Positions 6,051 through 12,540 of a DNA stretch of 29,498 bases are shown one piece after another. Position numbers and translations under genes: made by a program. Positions within the stretch are counted from its first letter, which is position 1, and the number at the start of each line of letters is the position of its first letter. This stretch comes from a bacterium. GTDB lineage: Bacteria; Patescibacteriota; Minisyncoccia; UBA6257; 02-FULL-45-10c. Location: positions 1 to 29,498 of the forward strand of contig JAUSKP010000006.1 of NCBI GenBank assembly GCA_030646555.1, written 5' to 3'. The notes below the pieces were generated by a model, which ran no database searches, had not been told where the DNA came from, and was given only the letters and a program-made list of their open reading frames with translations.

Positions 6051-7517
6051 CTAATCTTTAGCATCTAACTTATTTATAATTTTTCTTTTTTCCAGGCCGG
6101 CTATTTTTGTCTTTTCCACATAGCTTTTCATTTTATTGATCGTGAAGTCGTATGTGGCGCAGTCCACCGGGTATGGCGTGGCGTCTTTTCCGCCGTGGGC
6201 AAAGCTGTATCTCGCCGGATCTTCATAGGATGGCTTAGCGCCGTAAATCACTTCGCCTACCAAGGCAAGGGCTCGCATAGTTTTCGGACCGACACCCTGC
6301 AAGGAAAGAAGTTTTTCATAATTTTCCGGCTTCACATCGCAAACTTTCCATAAGATCTTTTCCAAATATTTGCTCTTACTAAAATCTTCATTTACTACCG
6401 GATGAGTATCAAATTCTTTATTTTCTAAATTCAATAAGGTCAGCTGATTTGGCCCGACTCCCCATTTTGCCATCTGGCTTAAATGAGAACTGTGTTTTCT
6501 GAGCAGTTGAATGTCCTTCATCAAAGTCTGATAGCCCACTCCAACCATTTCTGTGCTTAAAGAGCGGGTTTTATCGCTGTCTTTTGCTACCAAATTCAAA
6601 ACAGTGTCTGTATTTTCCGCGCCAACTTGAGAAATACCGGAATGTGGTTCGCAAACCAGATCGTTTATATTTTCCGAGTACCAATGATACCTGCGGGCTG
6701 TTTGATTTCCGATATTCATTCCTTGCTGAACGACTGCCCACGATCCCGTACTAGGCGCTGAGTTCTCACTACAACGCGTTGTAGTGAGGAACTTGTCATT
6801 GCGAGTCCCGACTTTATCGAGGATCCTCGATTGCTTTGCAATCGGGAAAGTCTGCGACCCTCCTTCGCGTAAAGCTTCCTCCTTCGTAAGACTTCGGACG
6901 GACAAGTCGGATGGGCGAAGCGTGGCAATCTCTCCTTTGTCATTCCCGCTTAGCTTTCTGTCATTCTGAGCGTTGCGCGAAGAATCTAGATTCCTCGCTA
7001 CATTCGGAATGACAGAGGGGGCGGGAATGACAGAAGAAGAACTCTTTTTCTTCCCAAGTGAAAAGAAAAACGAATGATGATAAATAGAATATCCGTCCTG
7101 CACCAAAGAGCTGTCCACCTTGGCGCTCATTTTGGAATTGTAAATTAAGGCATTGGTTTTTTCTTCGCCCATACCCAATCTATATCCCCAATTAGTTATT
7201 TCGTCCGGTACTTTTAAAGAAGTTTTGCCTTTTCCTCCGCAAATAAATATTCCCAATTCTTTTTCCCGCCCGCGGATGGCTTCTTTAAGCGCGGCAGTTA
7301 AAATAGTGGTTAATCCCGAAGCATTCCAATCAAAAGCCAGTACGGTTCCCAAAGACTGAAACCACACTGGATCTGCAATTCTTTTTATAAATTCATCCGG
7401 TCCTTCTTCCGCGACGATCACATCCACCATTTCCCTGCCCAAAGCCACCATCCTATCAAAAAGCCATTTAGGACATTTTCCGTAATCTAAAGTGAATGTT
7501 GCTACGCCTCGTTGCAT
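6051..7517 (-). CDS. DUF763 protein with a ~103-residue in-frame repeat insertion
   Basis: 488 residues; without the insert about 385. N-terminal (1-155: RGVATFTLDYGKCPKWLFDRM, HHSFFF) and C-terminal parts (258-488: WAVVQQGMN, ARRYHWYS, helix-hairpin-helix GVGPKT at 408-413, EDPARYSFAHGGKDATPYPV) match DUF763, a family of unknown biochemical role whose HhH motif hints at nucleic acid binding. Residues about 156-258 are foreign: they are encoded by stacked GTCATT...AATGAC repeats and a further palindrome (6744-7052) that happen to stay open and in frame. In the normal protein HHSFFF and WAVVQQGMN are expected to be nearly adjacent. The ATG at 7517 is supported by a TAAAAT box exactly six bases upstream, predicting a leaderless mRNA. 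Whether the enlarged protein folds is unknown; its reading frame is otherwise undamaged. Confidence 0.88.
   Translation of the reverse strand: MQRGVATFTLDYGKCPKWLFDRMVALGREMVDVIVAEEGPDEFIKRIADPVWFQSLGTVLAFDWNASGLTTILTAALKEAIRGREKELGIFICGGKGKTSLKVPDEITNWGYRLGMGEEKTNALIYNSKMSAKVDSSLVQDGYSIYHHSFFFSLGKKKSSSSVIPAPSVIPNVARNLDSSRNAQNDRKLSGNDKGEIATLRPSDLSVRSLTKEEALREGGSQTFPIAKQSRILDKVGTRNDKFLTTTRCSENSAPSTGSWAVVQQGMNIGNQTARRYHWYSENINDLVCEPHSGISQVGAENTDTVLNLVAKDSDKTRSLSTEMVGVGYQTLMKDIQLLRKHSSHLSQMAKWGVGPNQLTLLNLENKEFDTHPVVNEDFSKSKYLEKILWKVCDVKPENYEKLLSLQGVGPKTMRALALVGEVIYGAKPSYEDPARYSFAHGGKDATPYPVDCATYDFTINKMKSYVEKTKIAGLEKRKIINKLDAKD
6744..7052. repeat. Compound palindromic repeat inserted in frame in the DUF763 gene
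   Basis: From left to right: a 22-bp perfect palindrome (6766-6787, half-site TCACTACAACG); a GTCATTGCGAG...GTGGCAATC repeat (6795-6930); and a GTCATTCCCGC...GCGGGAATGAC repeat (6939-7031) into whose loop a third repeat GTCATTCTGAGC...GGAATGAC (6959-7014) is nested. The whole adds about 309 bp, a multiple of three, with no stop in the gene's frame. Confidence 0.8.
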
Positions 7518-7540
7518 GCGTTAATTTTATCCCACACCAA

Positions 7541-7574
7541 TTAAAAATACGAGTTTTTAGGCTCGTATTTTTAA
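7541..7574 (-). terminator. Intrinsic terminator after the hypothetical gene
   Basis: A 13-bp perfect stem (TTAAAAATACGAG and its complement, 8-base loop) lies directly after the stop at 7578 on the minus strand, and the 3' arm ends in TATTTTTAA. It also separates this gene from the DUF763 promoter just downstream. Confidence 0.75.
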
Positions 7575-7577
7575 TTA

Positions 7578-8150
7578 TTATTTCTTAACTTTCTTGAAGC
7601 GTCCTTCCAGCTCTTCCAGTCTCTGTTTATCAAAGCCAAACTCTTCAAGCTTTTGTAATCCTCCGCTCAAAAATCTTATGTATCCAATAATTGTGTTGCG
7701 TCCCGATAAATAAGAAAATTTACTTTTTTCTTCTGCCGACAAACTATCAAATTCTTTTTTTCCTTTTCTTATTAGTTCCAATTCTTTTAACTCTTCTGAC
7801 ATTTTATCAAAAACTTCTTCTAGTTTCGGTTTCCAGCCTTTTTCAAAAATATCTTTATATAATTTTTCTTTTGAATTTGAATCCAAACCATCCTTCGCGG
7901 ATAAAAATTCCTTGATCAAATTCCTGTTCCTCTGTATTCGTTCTTTTTCTTCGGTATAATTGCCCTCTCTTCGGTCCAAAAAAGTTTCCACGTCCATCTT
8001 CCCTAATAAATCCCTAACCTCCTCCATCCTGCCAATAGTCATAGGTTTCACCGCTTCTTTTTGCTCTTGCTCCGGCGACTCCGGCTTTTCCGGCTGCATT
8101 CCTAACTGCTTTTTTAAATATTCCCCTGCGTTAAAGTTTGGTTGTTCCAT
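7578..8150 (-). CDS. Hypothetical charged helical protein
   Basis: 190 residues from the ATG at 8150. A TTG at 8168 would extend it by six residues, but that stretch contains the TATAAT box, so 8150 is chosen. The protein is very rich in Glu and Lys, has no signal peptide or membrane segment, and is predicted to be mostly helical (for example residues 48-85 and 90-135). The N-terminal 35 residues are Pro/Gln/Glu-rich and probably disordered. No family is recognised; Parcubacteria carry many such small charged cytoplasmic proteins. It is a single-gene unit with its own promoter and terminator. Confidence 0.8.
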   Translation of the reverse strand: MEQPNFNAGEYLKKQLGMQPEKPESPEQEQKEAVKPMTIGRMEEVRDLLGKMDVETFLDRREGNYTEEKERIQRNRNLIKEFLSAKDGLDSNSKEKLYKDIFEKGWKPKLEEVFDKMSEELKELELIRKGKKEFDSLSAEEKSKFSYLSGRNTIIGYIRFLSGGLQKLEEFGFDKQRLEELEGRFKKVKK

Positions 8151-8156
8151 AACAAA

Positions 8157-8184
8157 ATTATAGCTCAAGTAATGGGTTAGGCAA
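8157..8184 (-). promoter_or_regulatory. Promoter giving a leaderless mRNA for the hypothetical gene
   Basis: Minus strand: TTGCCT (8184-8179), 16-bp spacer, TATAAT (8162-8157), then exactly six bases (TTTGTT) before the ATG at 8150. The A of ATG would be the +1 base. Confidence 0.7.
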
Positions 8185-8220
8185 GGCTTGATTTTTTATA
8201 CATTAAACTAACCTTTTGAG

Positions 8221-8249
8221 AAATTTAGGAAGTCCGACTTCTTAAATTT
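8221..8249. terminator. Hairpin downstream of the 40-residue membrane protein gene
   Basis: Arms AAATTTAGGAAGT and ACTTCTTAAATTT pair over 13 bp with one mismatch and a 3-base loop. It lies about 20 bp past the stop of the small gene on the minus strand. The T-run is weak, so terminator function is only suggested. Confidence 0.4.
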
Positions 8250-8269
8250 AATATAGAGTCAAAAAAATA

Positions 8270-8392
8270 TTAATAAAACTTATCTAGGGCCTTTTTAAAC
8301 ATAGCTACGGCCACACCTATCAAGTAGGGCAAAACTACGAATACGACAACTAGTGTGATAATCCCAGTCATTATTATTTGAAGTGTTTCCAT
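8270..8392 (-). CDS. 40-residue single-pass membrane protein downstream of ruvB
   Basis: Found by reading the spacer between ruvB and the hypothetical gene: ATG at 8392, TAA at 8272-8270. The peptide starts METLQIIMTG, has one strong hydrophobic helix (about residues 6-30, ITLVVVFVVLPYLIGVAVAM) and ends in a charged tail KKALDKFY, a sensible topology with the tail inside. It starts 20 bp after the ruvB stop on the same strand and is followed by a hairpin, so it could be the last cistron of the ruvB transcript. No Shine-Dalgarno site is present. No family is recognised. A chance frame of this length is possible, but the amphipathic layout favours a gene. Confidence 0.5.
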   Translation of the reverse strand: METLQIIMTGIITLVVVFVVLPYLIGVAVAMFKKALDKFY

Positions 8393-8412
8393 ATTATTTT
8401 AATTATTAAATT

Positions 8413-9420
8413 TTAAATTAAACTGTCCCCTTTCGGATTTTTAATCCCCAAATGTTTATATGCTTCAGGGGTTACCATTCTGCCAGCTGGGGTACGGGTC
8501 AAAAGACCGACACTCATAAGATATGGCTCATAAACATCTTCAATAATTCCGCTGTCGTCGTTAAGCGCTGCAGAAAGAGTTTGAATGCCCACCGGACCGC
8601 CCTTAAACTTTTCAATGATCGTCAAAAGCAGCTGCCTGTCTGTCGGCTCCAAGCCCAAATTGTCCACTTCCAGCATTTCCAAGGTTTGTTTGGCAATATC
8701 CTCCGTCACTTTCACAGCATCATTCACGTCAGCAAAATCTCGGACACGGCGAAGAAGCCTATTTGCCGTTCTTGGCGTAAATCGGGAAGCCTTGGCGATC
8801 ATATTCAACGCTATGGGTTCTATATCCAAATTCAAAAGCTTGGCAGAGCGCTGGATTATGGTCTCAATATCGGGGATCTCATAATAATCAAGTTTGAAAG
8901 TCGCGCCAAAGCGGGAACGTAGCGGGCTGGAAAGCAAATTAGCGCGGGTGGTTGCCGCGATCAAAGTGAATGGCGGAAGATCTATGGCAAGAGTTCTGGC
9001 GCCGGCGCCTTTTCCAACTATCAAATGCAATTTTCTGTTTTCCAAAGCCGGATACAAAACTTCTTCAATCATATGGTTGAGCCTGTGCGCTTCATCAATA
9101 AACAAAACATCCCCTTTTTCCAAGTTGCTAAGTATCGCAGCCAAATCTCCCATTTTTTCCAGAGCCGGACCAGAAGTAATTTTCAAATTAGCAGCCATTT
9201 CTTTGGCAATTAAATACGCCAAAGTAGTTTTTCCTAAACCTGCCTGTCCATAAAGCAAAAGGTGGTCGCTCACTTCTCCGCGTTTTTTTGCGGCATCCAA
9301 AATAGTCTTCAAATGTTTTTTGATCTTTCTCTGTCCAACATAGTCGTCCCATCGCGAAGGCCTTAGGGCTAGGTCTATAACCTGGTCTTCCTGCTTATTA
9401 TCAGTATTTTTAGTTGCCAT
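8413..9420 (-). CDS. ruvB: Holliday junction branch migration ATPase RuvB
   Basis: 335 residues, normal for RuvB. The N-terminus LALRPSRWDDYVGQ matches the family's conserved start; Walker A GQAGLGKT is at 58-65, Walker B LFIDEAHR at 106-113, sensor/arginine-finger segment AATTRANLLSSPLRSRFG at about 155-172, and the C-terminal winged helix holds GGPVGIQTL and the YLMSVGLLTRTPAGRMVT run. RuvB forms the hexameric motor that, with RuvA, moves Holliday junctions for cleavage by RuvC. ruvC is present at 13703 in an operon with yebC, but ruvA is not in this window. The ATG at 9420 is the first Met before the family match. The 250 bp upstream are AT-rich with no clear promoter. Confidence 0.98.
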   Translation of the reverse strand: MATKNTDNKQEDQVIDLALRPSRWDDYVGQRKIKKHLKTILDAAKKRGEVSDHLLLYGQAGLGKTTLAYLIAKEMAANLKITSGPALEKMGDLAAILSNLEKGDVLFIDEAHRLNHMIEEVLYPALENRKLHLIVGKGAGARTLAIDLPPFTLIAATTRANLLSSPLRSRFGATFKLDYYEIPDIETIIQRSAKLLNLDIEPIALNMIAKASRFTPRTANRLLRRVRDFADVNDAVKVTEDIAKQTLEMLEVDNLGLEPTDRQLLLTIIEKFKGGPVGIQTLSAALNDDSGIIEDVYEPYLMSVGLLTRTPAGRMVTPEAYKHLGIKNPKGDSLI

Positions 9421-9671
9421 AATTATTTTTTTCTTTCAAAGCCTAGATCAAATTTCTAATTACTAATTTTAAATTTTAAATCAATTTCTAATGTCTAAAT
9501 ATTAAAAATTAAAACATTGATTAAAAATTTATAATTTAACATTTATAATTTTCATCCAATCCATATCTATACCCTAAAAATAACAAATCCCACATCTTTT
9601 TGAAAGCCACATAATTTTATTTGATTTACTATTGCATATTCCGACACAAACCGAGGGGGTTGTATAGGGGC
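9421..9671. other. AT-rich spacer upstream of ruvB
   Basis: About 250 bp with repeated words such as TTTCTAAT, AAATTTTAAA and TTAAAAATT. No open frame with coding character, tRNA or stable GC hairpin was seen. The ruvB promoter should lie here but no confident boxes were found. Confidence 0.5.
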
Positions 9672-9700
9672 TTGACAGATATATTGTATTGTGCTAGTAT
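9672..9700 (+). promoter_or_regulatory. Strong sigma-70-type promoter for the structured RNA
   Basis: Perfect -35 TTGACA (9672-9677), 17-bp spacer, -10 TAGTAT (9695-9700). Transcription should start near 9707. No protein gene follows on this strand before the terminator at 10024. Confidence 0.8.
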
Positions 9701-9706
9701 AAACCT

Positions 9707-10056
9707 ATAAAGATCGTTGACCCCGCACCTTTTGAGAATAGTATATAAATCTAATTGATTCATAAATACATTTAGAAAAATATATATTCTCTAAAAAGTA
9801 AGATTTTCAATTAAGAAATCTTCAAAAAAAATTCTCAAAAGGTGCGGGGTTGAAAGAGTTTAATAGTCTGTGGGCGGGAATTGATTTTATATGGACGGTT
9901 TGGCTCCGGCGAGACCTATCCTATATGCGATTCTAATCTTTTTAAAAATTTATTTTTGAAAGGCCCTACAAACTCTTGCCGTTAACGCGGCATGTTGCCC
10001 ACAGACTATTGCACTCTTCGCTCAAACTGCCCCGATTTATCGGGGCAGTTTTGTTT
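9707..10056 (+). ncRNA. Unidentified structured non-coding RNA
   Basis: Bounded by a consensus promoter and an intrinsic terminator, with no coding frame. The core (9858-10016) is closed by a perfect 14-bp stem AATAGTCTGTGGGC with its complement near 10001-10014, extended outward by AAGAGT/ACTCTT across a 2-base mismatch. Inside, at least three local helices can be drawn: an arm around GGTTTGGCTCCGGCGAGACC (about 9897-9916), supported by ATATGGA/TCCTATAT below it; CTTTTT/GAAAG; and GCCG...CGGC around CGTTAACG. I looked for hallmarks of tmRNA, RNase P RNA, and SRP RNA and found none. 6S RNA cannot be fully excluded but is normally one long hairpin, not a multi-branched junction. A family 1 palindromic element (9717-9853) lies between the start site and the core and would be in the 5' part of the transcript. 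Confidence 0.6.
9717..9853. repeat. Family 1 palindromic element without a gene (MITE-like)
   Basis: Perfect 19-bp inverted repeats CCCCGCACCTTTTGAGAAT (9721-9739) and complement (9831-9849), flanked on both sides by TTGA (9717-9720 and 9850-9853). The same ends and the same flanking TTGA bound the GIY-YIG element at 14201-14504. The interior is AT-rich with a small hairpin (AAGATTT/AAATCTT near 9800-9822) and no gene. It is best read as a non-autonomous relative. Confidence 0.8.
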
Positions 10057-10057
10057 T
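10024..10057 (+). terminator. Intrinsic terminator of the structured RNA
   Basis: Perfect 12-bp stem AAACTGCCCCGA/TCGGGGCAGTTT (10024-10035, 10040-10051) with loop TTTA, followed by TTGTTTTT. Confidence 0.92.
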
Positions 10058-10084
10058 TGGTTAATTAATTATTAATCTTTGTTT

Positions 10085-10181
10085 GTCATCCCGGCCTACG
10101 AGCCGGGATCCAGTTCCAAATCCTGGATTCCCGCCTTCCCTCCTTCACTGAAGTTTCGGACGGGCAAAGCGCGGGAATGAC
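10085..10181. repeat. GTCATC...AATGAC palindromic repeat
   Basis: Starts GTCATCCCGGCC with an inner CCCGGC/GCCGGG hairpin; its right half is nearly identical to that of the repeat at 5955-6046. It lies past the stop of pilB on the minus strand. Confidence 0.75.
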
Positions 10182-10194
10182 AGACGGAAAGGGA

Positions 10195-10231
10195 TAGATT
10201 GCTTCTCCGCCAGCTGGCGGATCGCAATGAC
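10195..10231. repeat. Short repeat with a CCGCCAGCTGGCGG palindrome
   Basis: ATAGATTGC...GCAATGAC ends surround the perfect palindrome TCCGCCAGCTGGCGGA. It is a short member of the GTCATTGC/GCAATGAC repeat group seen at 13623, 26805 and 28637. Confidence 0.6.
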
Positions 10232-10272
10232 AAAATTCTTTTTCTTACTAATCACTAGTCGCTAATGGCTAA

Positions 10273-11946
10273 TTACTGTCCGAGTTCTTCGAGAGGTCCC
10301 GTAATCTTTTCCACTTCTTCAAAAGTGGTCAGTCCCTGAATAATCTTCAAAATTCCGTCCTCTTGCATAATCACCATACCTGCTTTTCTGGCCAGCTCGT
10401 CAATTTCAATTTCACCGCCGCCCTTCATCAAAACACTCTCAATTTCTTTATCGATTTTTAATAATTCATAAATAGCCACTCTGCCTTTGTAGCCGATTCC
10501 ACTGCATTTATCACAACCAACCGCTTTAAAAATATTAAAATCTTTATAATTTTCTTTATTTACTCTGGCCGGCAATCCGGAAATAAACTTTTCAAGTTTT
10601 GCTTTTAATTTTGCGTCAACTTCAGCTTTTTGTTTGCAATCCGGACAAAGTTTTTTAATAAGCCTCTGCGCAATTATTAAATTCATAGCCGGACCAATAC
10701 TAGTATTTTTTACGCCCAAATCTTCAAGTCTTGGAATAGCGCCCGAAGCTTTATTGGCATGAACTGTGGAAAAAACCAAGTGCCCTGTCAAAGACGCCTG
10801 TATGGCAATTTCTGAAGTTTCTTTGTCTCTTATTTCACCGATCAAAATAATATCCGGATCCTGTCTCATCATTGAGCGAAGTCCATTTACAAAAGTGTAA
10901 TCAGCGTCCGGATCAACCTGGGTCTGCTCAATGCCTTCCAAATGATATTCAATCGGATCTTCAATTGTAATTATCTTTGTGTCAGAAGAATTAATATATT
11001 TTAAAAATGCATAAAGCGTGGTTGTTTTACCGGAACCGGTAGGACCGGTGTTGAGTATCATTCCATTCGGTCTCTTGAGCTCCACTTTTACAATTTCTAA
11101 ATCATCTTCACGAAAACCCAACTGAGGCAAAGTCAAACTAATCGCGGAAGGATCCAAAACTCTCATTACAATGACTTCTCCAAACTCAGAAGGAGCTATG
11201 GCAACGCGGAGCTCTATATCTTTATCTCCCATTCCCATAGTTATGCGTCCGTCCTGAGCTTTATCGCCGACATTTATTTTTAAATTAGCCAAAAGTTTTA
11301 TCCTGGAAACTAAATATTGGTATATTTTTTTATCCAAGTCCGTCATAACATCCCTCAAGTCGCCGTCAATGCGATACCTAATCCTTACAAATTTTTCATC
11401 CGGCTCCAAATGAATATCCGAAACTCTATTTCCCAAAGCTCCCGCCAAAATAATTTCCAAAATCTGTCCGGTCGGATTGTTCCTGAAATCAAAAGCTAAA
11501 ATTTCTTTTTTGACTACATCAAGTTTTATTAATTTCCCCTTCAAGGCAATAATTCTGTCTTTATCTATATCAATACGGCCTGTAAGAGATACCGTGCTCT
11601 TGGTCAGATATTTATAATAATCCCAAGCTTTATTAAGACTGGACTGTGAAACAATAAATATTTTCGGCTTAAGATTTTTGGCTTCCAGTTTTTTTATTTC
11701 AATTTGAGTTTTGGCATCAGACGGATCAAGCGCGACAAAAACAACTTCATCTCCTTTTGTTTCTATCACCGCCATATTGGATTCCATAGCTTCTTTTTCC
11801 GGAACTAAAGACAATGCCCCTGTTTCAATCGGCAAAAGCGCCAAGTTTAAATATGGAAGCTTTGATTTATCAGCTTTTCTCTGCGCATCACGCTCTTCCG
11901 CTTCTCTGTTTAATTTTGATAATGTGTCGCCAGATTTATTTAACAT
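10273..11946 (-). CDS. pilB: Type IV pilus assembly ATPase PilB / GspE family
   Basis: 557 residues, normal for PilB. An N-terminal region (1-150) precedes the catalytic core: Walker A GPTGSGKT (301-308), Asp box TIEDPIEY (327-334), Walker B ILIGEIRD (367-374), His box GHLVFSTVHAN (388-398) and a zinc-binding tetracysteine with Cys434/Cys437 and Cys478/Cys481. Such hexameric cytoplasmic ATPases power pilin polymerisation through the inner-membrane platform protein PilC; in CPR bacteria type IV pili are common and may serve attachment to hosts or DNA uptake. The other pil genes are not in this window, so pilB here is isolated. The ATG at 11946 is preceded by TATAAT exactly six bases upstream, predicting a leaderless mRNA. 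A perfect palindrome overlaps the -35 region. Confidence 0.96.
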   Translation of the reverse strand: MLNKSGDTLSKLNREAEERDAQRKADKSKLPYLNLALLPIETGALSLVPEKEAMESNMAVIETKGDEVVFVALDPSDAKTQIEIKKLEAKNLKPKIFIVSQSSLNKAWDYYKYLTKSTVSLTGRIDIDKDRIIALKGKLIKLDVVKKEILAFDFRNNPTGQILEIILAGALGNRVSDIHLEPDEKFVRIRYRIDGDLRDVMTDLDKKIYQYLVSRIKLLANLKINVGDKAQDGRITMGMGDKDIELRVAIAPSEFGEVIVMRVLDPSAISLTLPQLGFREDDLEIVKVELKRPNGMILNTGPTGSGKTTTLYAFLKYINSSDTKIITIEDPIEYHLEGIEQTQVDPDADYTFVNGLRSMMRQDPDIILIGEIRDKETSEIAIQASLTGHLVFSTVHANKASGAIPRLEDLGVKNTSIGPAMNLIIAQRLIKKLCPDCKQKAEVDAKLKAKLEKFISGLPARVNKENYKDFNIFKAVGCDKCSGIGYKGRVAIYELLKIDKEIESVLMKGGGEIEIDELARKAGMVIMQEDGILKIIQGLTTFEEVEKITGPLEELGQ

Positions 11947-11952
11947 GTTTCA

Positions 11953-11988
11953 ATTATAACCCTAAAACATTTTGATGCCAAAATGTTT
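11953..11988 (-). promoter_or_regulatory. pilB promoter overlapped by a palindrome (candidate operator)
   Basis: Minus strand: TTGGCA (11981-11976), 17-bp spacer, TATAAT (11958-11953), then six bases (TGAAAC) and the ATG. A perfect inverted repeat AAACATTTTG-ATGC-CAAAATGTTT (11965-11988) covers the -35 and most of the spacer, the position expected of a repressor site. A short CATCCGC/GCGGATG hairpin lies further upstream (11996-12014). Confidence 0.7.
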
Positions 11989-12071
11989 GGGCGATCATCC
12001 GCGGCTAGCGGATGGTTTAGCCAAAAATAAATTAAATGGCTCTGATGTTTATCCTTTATTTTATACGGGTA

Positions 12072-12136
12072 TTTACAGGAACATGTTTTTATAACATTAT
12101 ATCAATAGTTCTAAATTTCAGTAGGAGATGCTCAAT
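12072..12136 (+). promoter_or_regulatory. Promoter and 30-nt leader A, twin of the one at 12476
   Basis: -35 TTTACA (12072-12077), 17-bp spacer, -10 CATTAT (12095-12100); start near 12107. From about 12087 to the ATG it aligns without gaps to 12491-12540: shared TTTTATA, ATTATAT, ATAGTTCTAAAT and AGGAG in the same positions. The strong AGGAG at nine bases fixes the ATG at 12137; the in-frame ATG at 12128 would leave no spacing. Confidence 0.7.
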
Positions 12137-12358
12137 ATGCCAAGACCAATAAAAATCGTGGCGCTGGAACTTATGCTAAGTCTGTCCATTCCGTTCATTC
12201 TGCACATCTTCCTCGGAAAATACTTAAGACCAGCAATCTTATTAAACTACTGCGTATACGTCCTCACTGTTCTTTCCAGTATGACTGCATCTCTCTTAAT
12301 AGCGATAACATTGTATGAGATGCTGATACTATACAAAAAGACTGAGTTAAAAATCTGA
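12137..12358 (+). CDS. Small two-helix membrane protein
   Basis: 73 residues. After a basic start (MPRPIK) come two hydrophobic stretches, about residues 7-23 and 31-63, the latter long enough for one or two helices, and a basic tail (YKKTELKI). No enzyme motif or family recognised. Its N-terminal half resembles that of the protein at 12541 (M-x-R-x3-VAL-x2-ML-x-L pattern), and both genes share promoter, leader and strong ribosome-binding site, so they may be diverged duplicates with shared control. A strong intrinsic terminator follows directly, making it a single-gene unit. Confidence 0.72.
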   Translation: MPRPIKIVALELMLSLSIPFILHIFLGKYLRPAILLNYCVYVLTVLSSMTASLLIAITLYEMLILYKKTELKI

Positions 12359-12359
12359 A

Positions 12360-12384
12360 GCCCCCGTTATGCGGGGGCTTTTCT
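12360..12384 (+). terminator. Intrinsic terminator after the small membrane protein
   Basis: Stem GCCCCCG/CGGGGGC with a 5-base loop (12360-12378), followed by TTTTCTATTTT; begins one base after the TGA stop. Confidence 0.9.
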
Positions 12385-12403
12385 ATTTTATTATGCGGGG
12401 TTT

Positions 12404-12476
12404 ACCCCGTTAGAAGTCGCCCTCACTTTTAGCGAGTGGCTACAGCCACCTAGGGGCGGCCTACTTCTAACGGGGT
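12404..12476. repeat. Family 3 palindromic element, short copy
   Basis: Perfect 14-bp inverted repeats ACCCCGTTAGAAGT (12404-12417) and complement (12463-12476), with an inner GTGGCT/AGCCAC hairpin. The same CCCCGTTAGA end bounds the element at 25385-25502. Its right end supplies the first base of the -35 box of the next gene. Confidence 0.75.
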
Positions 12477-12540
12477 GGACATAAATCTATTTTTATAGTA
12501 TTATATTGATAGTTCTAAATATTGGCAGGAGGTATTTAAT
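12476..12540 (+). promoter_or_regulatory. Promoter and 30-nt leader B, twin of the one at 12072
   Basis: -35 TGGACA (12476-12481), 17-bp spacer, -10 TATTAT (12499-12504), start near 12511. AGGAGG lies eight bases before the ATG at 12541. The spacing of every element equals that of copy A. Confidence 0.75.

Noticed and set aside
9854..10016. tmRNA, RNase P RNA or SRP RNA
   Set aside because: No tRNA-like CCA end, no RNase P core sequences and no SRP GGAA-loop motif were found; left as unidentified.
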